Part shown: positions 40,786-52,158 of the stretch, piece by piece | How the letters are laid out: every line of letters begins with the position of its first letter | How positions within the stretch are numbered: the stretch's first letter is position 1 | DNA from: Phymatolithon calcareum | Lineage: Eukaryota > Rhodophyta > Florideophyceae > Hapalidiales | DNA: 64,000 nt | NCBI GenBank assembly: GCA_977006965.1 | Contig: OZ345353.1 | Span: forward strand, 1,736,001-1,800,000 | Direction: 5' to 3' | The notes under the pieces: generated by a model | The model's database searches: none | What the model saw: only the letters and a program-made list of their open reading frames with translations | Told to the model about the DNA's origin: nothing | Program-made: the position numbers and the translations under genes

Positions 40786-41925
40786 CTATTATTGTTACTA
40801 AAATAAAATTTCAAGAATGTGATTCATCTGTTTAACAGTTGGTTACCTCCATAAACGGGGGAATGCGGCAAACTCAAAGTGCAATTGCTCTCACCCGTGT
40901 CGATGTTCGATCTCTACCTAGGCGGTTTGTCTTGGGCGACAACACGCACGCGAACCTTTTGCACAGCCGCAATAACGTTTTGATGAGCTCTACTCGTCGA
41001 GAAGAACAAGCGGAGCAACACGACGCATGGAATGCAGCCATACGGGAAAGGGACGCGTCGTCCATAACCCTATGTCACTATCTTCTTCATCTTCGGTAAG
41101 ACGGTTTATCTTGTCGCCTTGATAGTTGCTTGAGCGGCGCGGGTGGTTTGCATTGGCAATGGGAAGTTGCTGGGACGAAGAGGCGTCATCCATACTCCAA
41201 TGTCGCAATCTTCGTCCTCATCTTCAGCACGACCAGTCGTCATGTTGCCTTGATTATTTCTTGTTTAGACAAAGTAAGATTGGTGGCGAAGAAAACCTCT
41301 TAAGTAGCCCTCAGATGTCTCTGAATGCTTCGGTTCGCGGTTCGTGTATTTAGACACGTGAGCGTCGAAACGAGTGGTTGTGCGTTCGTTCGGCAAAAAT
41401 AGCAACTCAGTTCAACCTGAAGGTCCCGTGAGTGGCTTAGATGCTGTGTCTTCGTTTCGCAAAATAGGAGGTCCACTCAGTGGCTTTCTGTGGCAAATTC
41501 GAGTTCTGGGATAAGCACTATCGAGAATACAAGAAATAAGGGACTGGAGATTAGGTGACTCCGTTTCGCATACTGTCGCGTGTTTCTCGAATCATTACTG
41601 TGCAGCAAATTCGGAGACAGTCTTACTGACTCTGGATGACTTCATTGTTCTGGAAATACAAACAAACGCATCACAATGTATTCGTTAAGGTGTCTTCCAC
41701 ATTGCAGCAGTCTTAAATTTTGAATCAAACAGAATACAAATAGAAGCAACGCCCAAAGGATCGCATGCTATATTAAAGGAGTACTGTCGCACCCACTGTT
41801 ATGTCGCTGTCCAAATGCGGTCGCTTTTTCTCTCGCGACTATGCGCCGCACAACTCGGATCGCGCTAGTCATGGTGCTCGTAGTAGGTGATATGTTGTGC
41901 CATAAAGGACCGAATGTGAAACTGA
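40786..41925. repeat. Dispersed repeat R1 (copy 2, longest)
   Basis: This is the longest copy of the family seen at 25945-26765 and 19226-19430. It contains both shared parts in the same order, separated by about 320 bases absent from copy 1. Matches include ATTGTTACTAAAATAAAATT near its start and GCTCGTAGTAGGTGAT near its end. The minus-strand frame at 41065-40874 is basic (FHASCCSACSSRRVELIKTL) and has a counterpart in copy 1. It is probably a non-autonomous or decayed DNA element of unknown class. Confidence 0.7.
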
Positions 41926-42652
41926 TACCTCTATTCGGTTAAGCTGCGTTTCCAGAGCGCTGAAAATGACGACGGCAACTTGCCTCGGTCTCCACTCCCC
42001 ACTGTTCGACCTATGCGACACAGGAAACCTCGTTTGTAAACATCGACAACCTTTGGATGAGAGGGCATAAAGAGGCGATGGCAGTGGAGTCAGCGGTAAC
42101 GCCAGTGCATGACAGTGTCCGAACATGTTTTAAGGTAGTGAACCATACTTCAGATCTGTTTTGAACAGTGCCTTTAATACTGCTCTCTAATGTTGCAGCT
42201 AGGGTTACAACACTCCAGAAGGAATAGAAGTGAGTATTGTAAGCTACACTAACAGCAGCTGAAACGCATCTCCCTTTCAGTCTCAAGAGTGTTGATGAGG
42301 GCGTTTAATAAATTCTACATTCAAGAAAAGCAGGGGGCGCAATCTCCGTCAAGTTGTGGATACGGTAGTTTACGGCCAATGCGCTCCACCAATCAGGCTA
42401 TCCCCTTAAACGATTGGTACAGCCCCTGGGCCGATTGTAGTTGCTACTCGTCAAATAAATTGTTCCCGGGAAGTTGCGCGATCAGCACATTCTACGCACA
42501 TGTGGTCGCGTGCCTCTTTTGCACGAATGAGTGCTTCCTCTGTGCGGCTGTGGCGCAAACAGACGTCTTTCAATTAGCGAAGTGATAATGAGTAATACTT
42601 CCACACTTGTTTGAGTCATTCATTCAATTGGCTGCTCGCGGAGAGTCGAAAG

Positions 42653-43097
42653 ATGGACACCGATGGACTTCATATTCAGATTGACAACAACAATATCCTC
42701 GAAGGTACGGTCTCTCCAAAATATCGACAAGATATTCCGTTGTCTGCAATTAGCTCTTAGCGTCGAAACCAGAGGCATTGTAGTGAATGACTTTTTTGCA
42801 TTTCTAAGAAGTTAATGTCATGAAGTTTTTAAAGAAGTCAGTCATAAGTCCTTGCACAGTGCGGCAAAACGAAACACCACTTTTGTACCAAAAAAACTCA
42901 CTTGTTTTCTTCAATATGCACTCGAATGACGTCGATTACTTCAAGAGCTCCAGCTTTTAGACTGAAAGGCTAAACGGACGCTGGGTTTTCTCCTCTTGCT
43001 TTTCACCAAAGGTCAGGATACGGAAAAACTCATTGATGCTCTTCATCGAAAGCACACTCAAGGTGTTCTCGTGCAAAAGGCTGACTACAAAGTTTAA
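42653..43097 (+). pseudogene. Possible two-exon short gene or relic
   Basis: An ATG at 42653 opens MDTDGLHIQIDNNNILE up to a donor GTACGG at 42705. A good acceptor (CTAAAC branch-like site, a pyrimidine tract TTTTCTCCTCTTGCTTTTCAC, CAAAG) ends at 43011. Splicing gives G-QDTEKLIDALHRKHTQGV.. and stops at 43097. The same frame continues to look coding after the stop (PRLVSGEFAEQLK), with further stops later, so this is more likely a decayed gene than an active 45-residue one. I recognise no family. Confidence 0.3.
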
Positions 43098-43570
43098 CCG
43101 CGTCTCGTTTCCGGCGAGTTTGCCGAGCAGCTCAAAGCGCCCCGAGAAACAGGTTGTCCCATGAGTGTGTGGTACGGCTGTTCCACTCCCCGTTTATTGT
43201 CAACGAATGGAGGGTCTCATGATGCTAAATTTTGACGCATTTATGCCCGGTCCGCGCCCACCGCCCGAGATACGACCCCGTTTCTGTGTCTCTAGCTGTT
43301 TTTCCACGGTGCATCTTGGTGCGGATTGGAAGCTCGAGGCGCTATCGGTCATCATGCTGCTGTAAAATAGCCTTGGCATAATAGGAACGGTGGGTGTATA
43401 CGCTTCAACAAAATTTAAACGCCCAACACATCATCCAGCTTAGACTTGATGATATGAAATAAGTTGTGAACAGCAAAAGCCATCGCAATGTAATAGATGA
43501 CTTAACTTCGATTCCAGATCGAGTGAGCCAGTCACAGTCACGGTTTTTGGTAGGTCAGTCGTTCAAACAA

Positions 43571-43917
43571 TGAAGGACGTTGAGTGTCTAAAGGAATTTG
43601 GCGACTTGAGAACAGCCTTGCAAAAAGGGAAACAGGGAGCAGTATGAAAGAACCGAAGAAGAAAAATTATTGAAGAATGGGCACAGGAAGAAGAAGGAAG
43701 ATAGCGATGATCCTCATTGAATCGACCAAACTACCAGGGATCCTCTGCTTAAGGGACAGGACGACACGGCTGAGATTTCCGAGGCTGATATATAATCAAG
43801 TGCCATTGTGCAGAAAATCAATACTAGGTGAGTACATTGGTATCACAGCGGGAATTGAGTTAGTTGCGCTCCAACGCATTGTATTTTTTAAATTTGGAAT
43901 TTATTAAACGCCCTCAG
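43571..43917 (+). mobile_element. LINE family C fragment, C-terminal part
   Basis: Plus-strand translation gives MKDVECLKEFGDLRTALQK, then RRRKIIEEWAQEEEGR and, in another frame, KLPGILCLRDRTTRLRF. These match in order the C-terminal part of the copy at 45400-46800 on the minus strand (MKDIEYLKIYEDLRQALQK, EEEGR, KLPGILCIGERTTRLRC). Stops and a frame shift show that it is dead. It lies in inverted orientation to the neighbouring copies. Confidence 0.75.
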
Positions 43918-44214
43918 CAACACTCATGCGACTGTAAGGGAGATGCGTTTCAGTTGCTACTTTTCTTGTAGCCTCTTTACTATAGTCGGATGCGCGCAGG
44001 CCGATTTCAGTTTAGAGTCGCTGCCCTAGCTGCAAAAACCCTCCTCCTAGAAGGTTGGAGGGAAAAGCTTAAAGTTCGCTTCTCCGGTTTCATAGCTGGT
44101 TCAGAACCTTATCTTGCTGGTTAGTGCTCTATTCGAGGTCTTCGTAGAATACGATTGTGAAGAACAGTACTTGATCGAGTGCTCTCTCAGTCACCTTAGT
44201 CTCCTCTTCAGTTT

Positions 44215-45300
44215 GGCGCTATCTTCCAAGGTACTCCTTGAGATCGTTCATAAGAGCTCGTACGGTAACCCCGAATTTGTTTTCGAGAAGCGTGGTACTC
44301 ATCGGGGGGAAACGCCCGAATGCCCATTTCACTGCCAATTGGCGGTGTCTTTCTCTCAGAAGTCGGATGATCACCGGAGAGAACCCGGGAAGATCGTACG
44401 GAATTTTTCTCTTTCTGTTGGACTCCAAGAGGTCTCCTTCGTCTTTGAAAAGCAAGTCCTTTAGTGATTTCACTGAAACTCCTTGCTTGAGATAGGGCAG
44501 TGCTGTGTCAAACGGGTCATGTGTTATCATTGCCGAAATGTCTCGACTCACCCATTGTAATTCCTCAAAGCCCCTTTCTTCCCTGGGGCAGGCCAATAGG
44601 CTCCGCTTTCTATTTCTGGCTCGCTCCAGCATTCGGAGCGCTAAAACAAGTCTCCTGTTTTCTGCATTGTGTATACGGCAAAGAAGGCGAAGATTGGCGG
44701 TTCGGCTTTTTGCGGCTGAGCCAAACACTTGTGCGAAAAATGGCTTCTCCACTTTTGTAATAGCTGTCTGTACTCTTGGCGTCCATGGTGTCAGATGCAT
44801 GGCGTACTCCCACCTTGGTTGTATCAACGCTTTGTATGTCTTGACTGCTTTCAAGGGACTAAGCCCCCGTACTGAGAGACCGAGAGATCTGAGTTGATAC
44901 ACAGCGATCTTGGTATGTCTGATACGCTCCAGTATTTTTGTGTCTGTAATTCCCTGGTCGCTTAGTGAGCTGCCAAGGTAAGAGACTTCTTCGACCTTTG
45001 TCAGCTGTTATCCTGCAAGCTTGAAGATGGAAGAGCTTGTGTCCGCCGAGAGAAGAACTTCACTCTTCCCTGCGTTTGTATTCCAAATCATCTGCCTGTC
45101 TCTGGCCCATTTCGACGAGATGTTTAACAGTCTCCGTAGTCCATATGGTGACTTTGCCGTTAGGAGCACGTCGTCCGAAAATAAAACTGCGGCGACATCG
45201 GCGATTTCCCTTGGGACTTGGCTTATTCTTTGCGCGAACTCGTCCATGAATAGATTATACAAACTGGGACTCAGCGGAGACCCCTGAGGTACTCCCCTGC
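44215..45300 (-). mobile_element. LINE family C, 5'-truncated reverse transcriptase copy (C2)
   Basis: On the minus strand it begins with the palm motif GVPQGSPLSPSLYNLFMDEF near 45275, followed by the catalytic-site segment AAVLFSDDVLLTAKS (an FSDD form of the Y/FxDD box). After one stop come the thumb (YLGSSLSDQGITDTK) and a long C-terminal region (YKALIQPRWEYAMHL, RKRKIPYDLPGF, KWAFGRFPP). The fingers and any endonuclease are absent. The final open frame, 44902-44219, is 227 codons long. Confidence 0.85.
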
Positions 45301-45399
45301 CAAATTAGGGATATTTGATGATTTTATTTTGAGAGCTCCCAAAGCCTCACCTTGGAGTAACGGGGCAGCTCTTGCGACAATCTCTAAGCTAAAGTCCTC

Positions 45400-46800
45400 T
45401 GGCTACTCAAAGCGTTCTTGATTCGTAATTCTCTCCCAACAAGAGCTCCTGTGAGTCTCTTGCACTCAAACTCAATTTCTGTACTTATCTTCGACGACGC
45501 TAGAGTACGTTTTCGATCACCGCGGTAATCCCACAGTGGGCACCCAATACTGATTTTCTCCAACGGGGTGCTCGGTTGAATGTCAACCTTAGGCACCTTA
45601 AACGTGTTGTTCTTTCTCCTATGCAAAGGATCCCTGGTAGCTTGCCTTCAGTAGGAATCTTCATTGATCTGCCTTCTTCTTCCTTTTCCCATACCTTAAT
45701 TGTTTCTTCTCTCCTCCTCTTCTTCGTGACGGATCCCTCCTGGGCTTTCTGAAGGGCTTGTCGCAAGTCTTCATAAATCTTGAGATATTCAATATCCTTC
45801 ATTGCTTCTATTATGTCCTCATCTCTTCCAAAGTACTCTTCTGTTTCTTCAAGGCGCTTTTTGTGTCTCACCAGGCTTAATGCAAACCTTTCTGCTTGAT
45901 GACGTCTCCTCATCTTTGGTGGTCCCAGTCGGCACAGAACTCGCATTCGGTCCCGGCGGTGTTCGGCATATTTTCCGAAAACATTCTTGTAGAACAAGCC
46001 CTCTGCCAACTCGATTGCCGAGAGCAATCGATTTGTCATTGGAGTAACGTGTAACGCATACTCTCATTTCGGGAAAATTAGCGACTTAAAGATCCTGATG
46101 CAGGTCTCCGGTTTGAATCCTCGAACATTCACTCCAAGCTCTCGAAGCTTATGTAAGCATCCTGCAGCATTTCGAACTCTTGCTATGGCCGTGTCATCCG
46201 TAACACCTTTGTTCCTGCCAATTAGGAACCACCTTTGTTGAGGGTCCCCAACCGTGGATACCCACGATGGCCTCAGGAACGCCTCGATCATAAGACAAAG
46301 GTCTTGCGTCAGGATCCCTCTCATTCGCTCCTGTAGGTACTGTCTTGGGACTGTATCGTACGCCGCAGTCAGGTCCAATACCGCAATGCAACGTTGTCCT
46401 CTTTTCTGCAGCTCCAGTGCCCTCAGGATTGCGAGCTCCGTACTCTTACCTTTTTGGAACCCTAGCTGAAAGCTGTGATTCCTATACTTTTGGCGGAGTA
46501 ACGTATCTATTGCAGACTCGACGACCTTGCGAACTTGGCTCAGCAATGATACAGGTCTGAAATTTTTTGGATCGTCATAGTCTCCTTTCTTGTGTAGCGG
46601 GACCAAGAGAGCTTTCATCCAAGCTTCCGGAAGCGTTCCGCATCTCCCGCATGCGGTCCATAGCTCAAATACGAGGTCTGAAGTTCTATCTAAATCCACT
46701 TTCAGCATTTCCGTCTTCACACCGTCCAGCCCTGGAGCCTTTTTAGTCGGAGCTTTGAGGATTGCATTTCTGATACGGTCGCAACGCATTGTATTATCAT
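45400..46800 (-). mobile_element. LINE family C, copy with palm deletion (C1)
   Basis: On the minus strand: reverse-transcriptase fingers with APGLDGVKTEMLKVD, LVPLHKKGDYDDPKNFRPVS, LGFQKGKSTELAILRALEL and the first catalytic motif AVLDLTAAYDTVPR (46789-46330). The frame then jumps directly into thumb sequence (CLHKLRELGVNVRGFKPETC), so the segment with GVPQG and the second catalytic motif is deleted. A C-terminal region follows (46039-45500), with a K/E-rich helix and KLPGILCIGERTTRLRC. It lies head-to-tail upstream of C2. It is dead because the palm is missing. Confidence 0.85.
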
Positions 46801-48308
46801 CGCAGATGGCCCTGATGTGGAAGATGCGGAAGATGAATGTAAACTACGCACACGTGCACTTGTTAGTAGAGAAAGACGAATCAAGAAGGTCACTAGTGAC
46901 CAGACTACGCTACATTAGAAAACCGTTCGAAAAGCGAGCCCTGCTGTTCCTAAGTGAGGCGTTGGGAGCTTTTAAATAAATCTTTACGTGTCCCCAATCC
47001 TGAAAGCGCCCTCGGTAGAAGCAGTCGACTATATGATCAATCGAAAGAAATGAAAACAGACCAACTACCGTGAGCATCCTAAATGGTTTCCAAACCGAGT
47101 CATCCCTTTGAAGAACGGCGGCTGAAGATCGGCTGCGTAGATATATTCATGTTGAGCTATCCGAAGTTCTGCACTTTGTGCCGCTTTGGAGCTGTTGTGA
47201 CGCCAAGTACCACTCGTAGCTGTTAAAGTCTACTGCAGCCGTAAGGATGTGGAGTTTTTCTAGGACAATTTCAAAAACCTGCAATAAAGAAGAAGAAGAG
47301 TCGATGGGCACCGCATTCACGCTGAAGACCTTTATCAGGCGTTTCAGAACGGTATACATCCGCTGGCCAAGTAGAAGATATCAGCTGTAATCTTCAGTAC
47401 GTTCTGAGAGGTCGCTGGAGGTCGGTGGGTTCGCAATGCCGAGTGTAGCGCCTGGTGAGAGTTGTCTCCTCAAGTTATGTCCAGCGACAACATGATGAAA
47501 ACACGACGGTAACTGTAAGGGTGGCTGAAGGTGCAGGTTCTCTGGCTACTGCCTGCCATTGCGAAGCCTGTGCGCTTCCCTTTCGTTCTACTGTAGATCA
47601 GCAGATCTCACATGTCGTCGGACCACTTGGAAGCTGTCCCCCAAACAACCAATCTAGTAAAGGAAGATGAAGATATTCTGGTTCTGGCTCAACTGCTCAG
47701 AACGCGCATGCCAAGTTTCGTCTGCTCGTTCCGTCAACCACGGAGAGCTTGAAGCTTCCCACTCAGACTCAGTCTAACGCGTACAGTGGGCTTTCCTTGC
47801 AATGCAGCACGGCGCAGTCGTAAGCCAATCTTTCCCTTCGCTTCGTGTGTTCCTACTAAGGTTGACGACCAAGCCAAGGTCGTCTCTTGACGCCGACGCG
47901 GACATCGTTGATTCCCATTTCCTTCTTTTCATTCTTTGTTCGTCATTCAGCGTTTCTAGCGAGCCGACGCTGTCATCTTTGAGCTCTCAGAGACCCGTGA
48001 CGCAATGGCCCGCGCTCACGTCTGATCAATGCGATCGATATAGTTCCCGCATGGCTGTGGAGCTTGCTCTGGGGACAGCCGTATACTGACTCCTTGTCCG
48101 CAACAGTCGCACCTATCACGCCTAGATCTGCTTGCAACTTTCAGTCTTCGTCGAGCTCACTCAGTCATAAAACCTGGTTTGTATGCTGTTTTTCCGGCTT
48201 ATCCCTCTTGGGGGTGTCTTTTTCGTTGGCTCACACGTAGACACATCATTATGTGTGTACATGTGTACGGTACTACTAAACTTATGATAGGATGACATGC
48301 TCGAATAC

Positions 48309-48663
48309 TACAGTACTGTACGTGCGCCATACACGAGTACGTGAGCCTGGCAATCAATGCACGGAGACCTAGGACCGAACGTCCAGAGGCCTGGCCTCCG
48401 GACCCTGGTGACTGATACTTAGGACCATTCAAGTGTCATACCTTCCAGCGGAAGTAAGAAGTACAGAGAGAGAAGCTTCTCGCATCACTATATTAATTCT
48501 ATGGCGAGCACATTTGCAAGAGCAACCTGCCAGCGGGTTGATGTCATCTAGAGCACACTGCTGTACTGTACTGTAGATGGTACAGTACTGTACAGTCTTG
48601 GGGGCCCCGTTGCCTTCGTGTTTGCACAAGGTCGCATCGAAGAGCTAACAATACAGTACAGTA
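48309..48663. repeat. Dense TAC(A/T)GTA motif cluster
   Basis: Eight copies of TACTGTA or TACAGTA, some overlapping, at 48309, 48314, 48564, 48569, 48581, 48586, 48652 and 48657. They include the strings CTGTACTGTACTGTAG and TACAGTACTGTACAG, which are short tandem and palindromic arrangements of the same word. Confidence 0.7.
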
Positions 48664-49087
48664 CATCGAGGAGCGCCAATGTTCTGTCCGCGCATATCAG
48701 ATTCAACCAACGGAAAAGAACAACTATGTATAATTATGTATATTTTTATGAAACAACCAACCGATGACAATGAGATTCTCAACACTGTTCACGTGTATTT
48801 TTTCTAAGTTTTTCTTTCATGATTGAGCTCCCTATTACACGTAGACCTAATCATTGCTAACCAGAGAATTCACCAATGAAACGGCACTTCATCTGTATGC
48901 ATCGTGGCACGTGCAGTTGCATCCGCATCGTCTGCCAACATGCCTCGCGTCCTTCAATGCGATCTCCACTCTGCAGATTTGACATCGACTCTTTCATCCG
49001 GCGAGCTAACCCAACATTTTTTCCCACTTCTAGAACCGATACACTAGCAACGCATTTTCCTGTTGCTTTCCGCTGTCCCATGAACAG

Positions 49088-49095
49088 CATATAAG
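49088..49095 (+). promoter_or_regulatory. TATA-like box upstream of PARP gene
   Basis: CATATAAG about 130 bases before the chosen start codon at 49219. Position and sequence fit a core promoter, with a 5' leader rich in CAA and AAC words. This is one short motif, so support is weak. Confidence 0.3.
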
Positions 49096-49218
49096 CACTC
49101 ACTCAGGAACATCAACACCAACTCAAGCAACTTGAACACTCACCCTATTTCCAAACAAATTTGTCACTGCTCTCCATACTCTCCGAATCAGAGTCATCCA
49201 GTTTCATCTCACATCAAC

Positions 49219-52158
49219 ATGTTCTCCGCTGATCTCATCCGCGATCGCCGCTTTTGGAAGGTAGCCGTCGCCGCCGATAATGCCGCCGTCGTCTCTTTCG
49301 GTGCTATTGGCTCTAATGGCCGCTCCATGTCCAAATCCTTCCCGTGTGTCTCTGAAGCCGAGGAATGGGCCCGTGCCGCTGCTTATGCAAAGGAATTGGA
49401 CGGCTACGCCCCCGCAGCACCCGAAGCTCAGATGCAGAGGACCACCCGTGCTGCCGCGAAGAAACGAAGGAACGAGGAGGAAGCCGCCTCTCTCTCAGCC
49501 GCAAAGAAACTTCGTCGCAGCGCCCGTAACAGAGGCCCTACGAAGGCTTTTTCTGTCAAGGAGGAGGAATCTCTCGGTGAGATTGACCCCCATGTAAATG
49601 CAAAGGGGTCCATTGTCAAGCTCGAAGGCGAGGTCTGTGATGTCATGCTCGCCGAGGTCGACCCTGCCAAGAAGATCGACAACTTTGTTATTCTTCAACT
49701 CATTCGTACCGACAATGAGAAAGCTCCATTTGTGGTGTTTAAGCGCTCGGGATTTACCGGTACTGTGGGACAGATTTGGCGGGACTCGTACAAGGACCTC
49801 TCCAAGGCCGTGACCGTCTTCACCGATTTGTTCAAGGAGATTGCCGGTTTTGAGTGGGGCCCCCCGTCCGAGGAAGCTCCACTGCCGTTAATTCCACCGC
49901 CGGCAGTTCCTTCCGCACACCGATTCCTTTTCATCACCCAAGACTACGTTGCCAAACGTGCATTCGCCAACGGTAGCTTCGGTCTCTGGCAATACTGGGT
50001 CGACGATGGTATCGACGGAAAGGCTACAGGCTGGTATCCGTACACCGAGTCCGGTAACCATTTGGCTGAGGCTCTGTACCTCGAAGCTCAGCTCAATCCT
50101 GGCTACCACAAACGCGTCGTGCGGAGCGGTGCATTTTCTTATCTCGTGGATTTGGCTTTAATGACGCAGACCAATGTAACTCACAGCAGTCACACTGTCC
50201 GCGTCATCCGCCGGTTAGCTCCTGGTGAAACCCCGAATTCCAATCCTCCTCTTATTTACCCGACCGGCGATCCGATCTTTCCTGAACCCATGAGTGAAGA
50301 TGACGACCATATCGATGACGAGGAAATAGAGCATGATGAAGAACCTCCCACCCTGCAAGGTGTTAGTGTTCCCCTGAAGTCGAAGAAGCCAAATGTGAAG
50401 CGCGAGTCTGTCAAACCTGGACACACAGTTGTTTCCCCCGCTCCCGCCGGTGTTCTTGCTCCTGTCGCTCCGAAGAAGGGTGCGAAAACAAAGAAAACAA
50501 GCACTAAAACTAAGAATGGCGCTAAGAAGGCATCGAAAAAGAAAGCCAAGATTGATCCGACGGCGGAACCGGAGACTGATATCACACCAGCGGCAGTCGA
50601 GGAACCAGCAACCCCGACCGTGAAACCACCCGTGGATGCACAGTTCCCAGATGCACACAAAGCTGAAGTGGTGGATAATTATGACGCGACTCTGAACCAA
50701 ACCAATATTACCGACGGTAGAAACAATAACAAATACTACCGCCTTCAGCTTCTTTGCGTAACCAACAAGACAGACCAGTATGTTGTGTGGACGCGCTGGG
50801 GTCGCGTTGGAGAAACACACGCGCACTCTACTAAGAGTCTTGGACCCTTCAAGAGTTTGGAGAAGGCGATATCGGAGTTTGAGAAGAAGTTTTACTCTAA
50901 GACGGCAAACAAGTGGGAAAATCGAACGAACTTCGTGCCTCACAACAGGAAGTACGACTTGCTCGAGGTCGACTATACCAAGAAGGATGACGCTCACTTA
51001 GACGCATTCGCAGCTCTTGATGCGGCTAAGGCCGATGCTGAAAACACGGTGCTGCCTGAAAACGTGGAGTACCTGCCCTCGAAGTTGGACGCCAAGACTC
51101 AAGACCTGGTGAACATGCTGTTCGAGAAGGACTTGTATGCCGATGCCATGCGCGAGTTCGACATTGATACTCGTCGTATGCCTCTCGGTCAGCTTACTGC
51201 CGCTCAAATTCAGCGCGGCATTGACGTGCTCGAGGAAATCTCAAGCAAATTGTCCACCGGCGGAACAAGGGGCACGGAGCTTGAAGATCTTTCTTCGAGG
51301 TTCTATTCTGTCATCCCGCATGACTTCGGGCGTCAGCGTCCTCCGATAATCAATAACGCCGCCATGGTTCAAAGCGCCTTTGACAAATGCAATGTTCTTA
51401 TGGATATCACGCAGGCAACGAAATTAATGGCCGACGCTGAAGTGCACAATGAAGAGGACAAGAAAGCCAAGAAGGAAAAAGTTCTCTTACCCAATCCAAT
51501 CGATGCTCAATACGACTCGCTTAATGCTGGACTTTCGCTTGTCACACCTGGATTGAGCGAGCATAAGAAGGTTTTGCGTGCTTTTGACGACACTTCTTGC
51601 CAATACAGTGGCACAAAAGTCGTCGATGTATGGCGCGTCGACCGCAACGGAGAAGATGTGCGATTCTCAAAGTTCAGCAAGCTCGCGAATCACAAACTTC
51701 TGTGGCATGGAACGAATATCGCTGTTGTTGCCGCCATTCTCTCCACTGGTCTGCGTATCATGCCCCATTCGGGAGGTCGCTGTGGTTCAGGCATCTATCT
51801 CGCATCAGAGTCAGGTAAGAGTCAAGGCTACACTCGTCCGAACTCTAAACGCAAAATTGGATGTATGTTTCTCGCAGAGGCGGCGCTCGGACGTGAATTC
51901 TCGTTGCTTCAGGATGATTCTTCGTTAAAGAAGGCTCCACAGCAGTTTGATTCTGTGGTTGCTCGTGGTTCGCAGACACCTGGCGCTTTCGAGCAGGTAG
52001 CGTTCGATACGGGTAAGGTGCTTCTGCCGAGCGAGAAGCCTGTTCAGGTGCCTGCTCATTCCAGCTCTAGCTTCTGGCAGGACGAGTATCTCGTGTACCG
52101 CGAGGAGCAGGTGCGGTTACGATATGTCCTCACAGTGAGATTTCCACATGCGTACTAG
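49219..52158 (+). CDS. Poly(ADP-ribose) polymerase with WGR and WWE-like modules
   Basis: 979 residues from the ATG at 49219 (CATCAACATG context); the earlier in-frame Met at 49132 lies in the leader. Domains in order: a bacterial-style WGR-like module (residues about 9-63, FGAIGSNGRSMSKSF); a basic nuclear-signal-like stretch (about 80-105); a second WGR-related segment (about 151-216); a WWE-like domain (about 251-332, FGLWQYWVDDG..TGWYPY..MTQTNVT..VRVIRR); a Lys-rich linker; a canonical WGR (about 506-576, YVVWTRWGRVGE); the PARP regulatory helical domain (about 621-739); and the catalytic ART domain (about 761-976). The H-Y-E triad is present: His830 in LLWHGT, Tyr860 in GSGIYLASESGKS and Glu956 in WQDEYLVY. 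It should therefore make ADP-ribose polymers on nuclear targets. A broken copy of its WWE region is at 22318-22665. Confidence 0.92.
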   Translation: MFSADLIRDRRFWKVAVAADNAAVVSFGAIGSNGRSMSKSFPCVSEAEEWARAAAYAKELDGYAPAAPEAQMQRTTRAAAKKRRNEEEAASLSAAKKLRRSARNRGPTKAFSVKEEESLGEIDPHVNAKGSIVKLEGEVCDVMLAEVDPAKKIDNFVILQLIRTDNEKAPFVVFKRSGFTGTVGQIWRDSYKDLSKAVTVFTDLFKEIAGFEWGPPSEEAPLPLIPPPAVPSAHRFLFITQDYVAKRAFANGSFGLWQYWVDDGIDGKATGWYPYTESGNHLAEALYLEAQLNPGYHKRVVRSGAFSYLVDLALMTQTNVTHSSHTVRVIRRLAPGETPNSNPPLIYPTGDPIFPEPMSEDDDHIDDEEIEHDEEPPTLQGVSVPLKSKKPNVKRESVKPGHTVVSPAPAGVLAPVAPKKGAKTKKTSTKTKNGAKKASKKKAKIDPTAEPETDITPAAVEEPATPTVKPPVDAQFPDAHKAEVVDNYDATLNQTNITDGRNNNKYYRLQLLCVTNKTDQYVVWTRWGRVGETHAHSTKSLGPFKSLEKAISEFEKKFYSKTANKWENRTNFVPHNRKYDLLEVDYTKKDDAHLDAFAALDAAKADAENTVLPENVEYLPSKLDAKTQDLVNMLFEKDLYADAMREFDIDTRRMPLGQLTAAQIQRGIDVLEEISSKLSTGGTRGTELEDLSSRFYSVIPHDFGRQRPPIINNAAMVQSAFDKCNVLMDITQATKLMADAEVHNEEDKKAKKEKVLLPNPIDAQYDSLNAGLSLVTPGLSEHKKVLRAFDDTSCQYSGTKVVDVWRVDRNGEDVRFSKFSKLANHKLLWHGTNIAVVAAILSTGLRIMPHSGGRCGSGIYLASESGKSQGYTRPNSKRKIGCMFLAEAALGREFSLLQDDSSLKKAPQQFDSVVARGSQTPGAFEQVAFDTGKVLLPSEKPVQVPAHSSSSFWQDEYLVYREEQVRLRYVLTVRFPHAY

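Larger units (their letters stand above)
37922..49218. other. Long repeat-rich interval, retroelement graveyard
   Basis: No intact gene is recognised across about 11 kb. It contains an isolated T-arm-like motif (38185-38205), repeat R1 copy 2 (40786-41925), a possible spliced gene relic (42653-43097), three LINE family C pieces (43571-46800) and a dense TAC(A/T)GTA cluster (48309-48663). The sections 38200-40780 and 46980-48300 hold only short frames without domains. Confidence 0.45.

Noticed and set aside
19540-47890. Shared 16-mer GACGACCAAGCCAAGG near 19638 and 47863, considered as another dispersed repeat.
   Set aside because: The match does not extend beyond this word in either direction.
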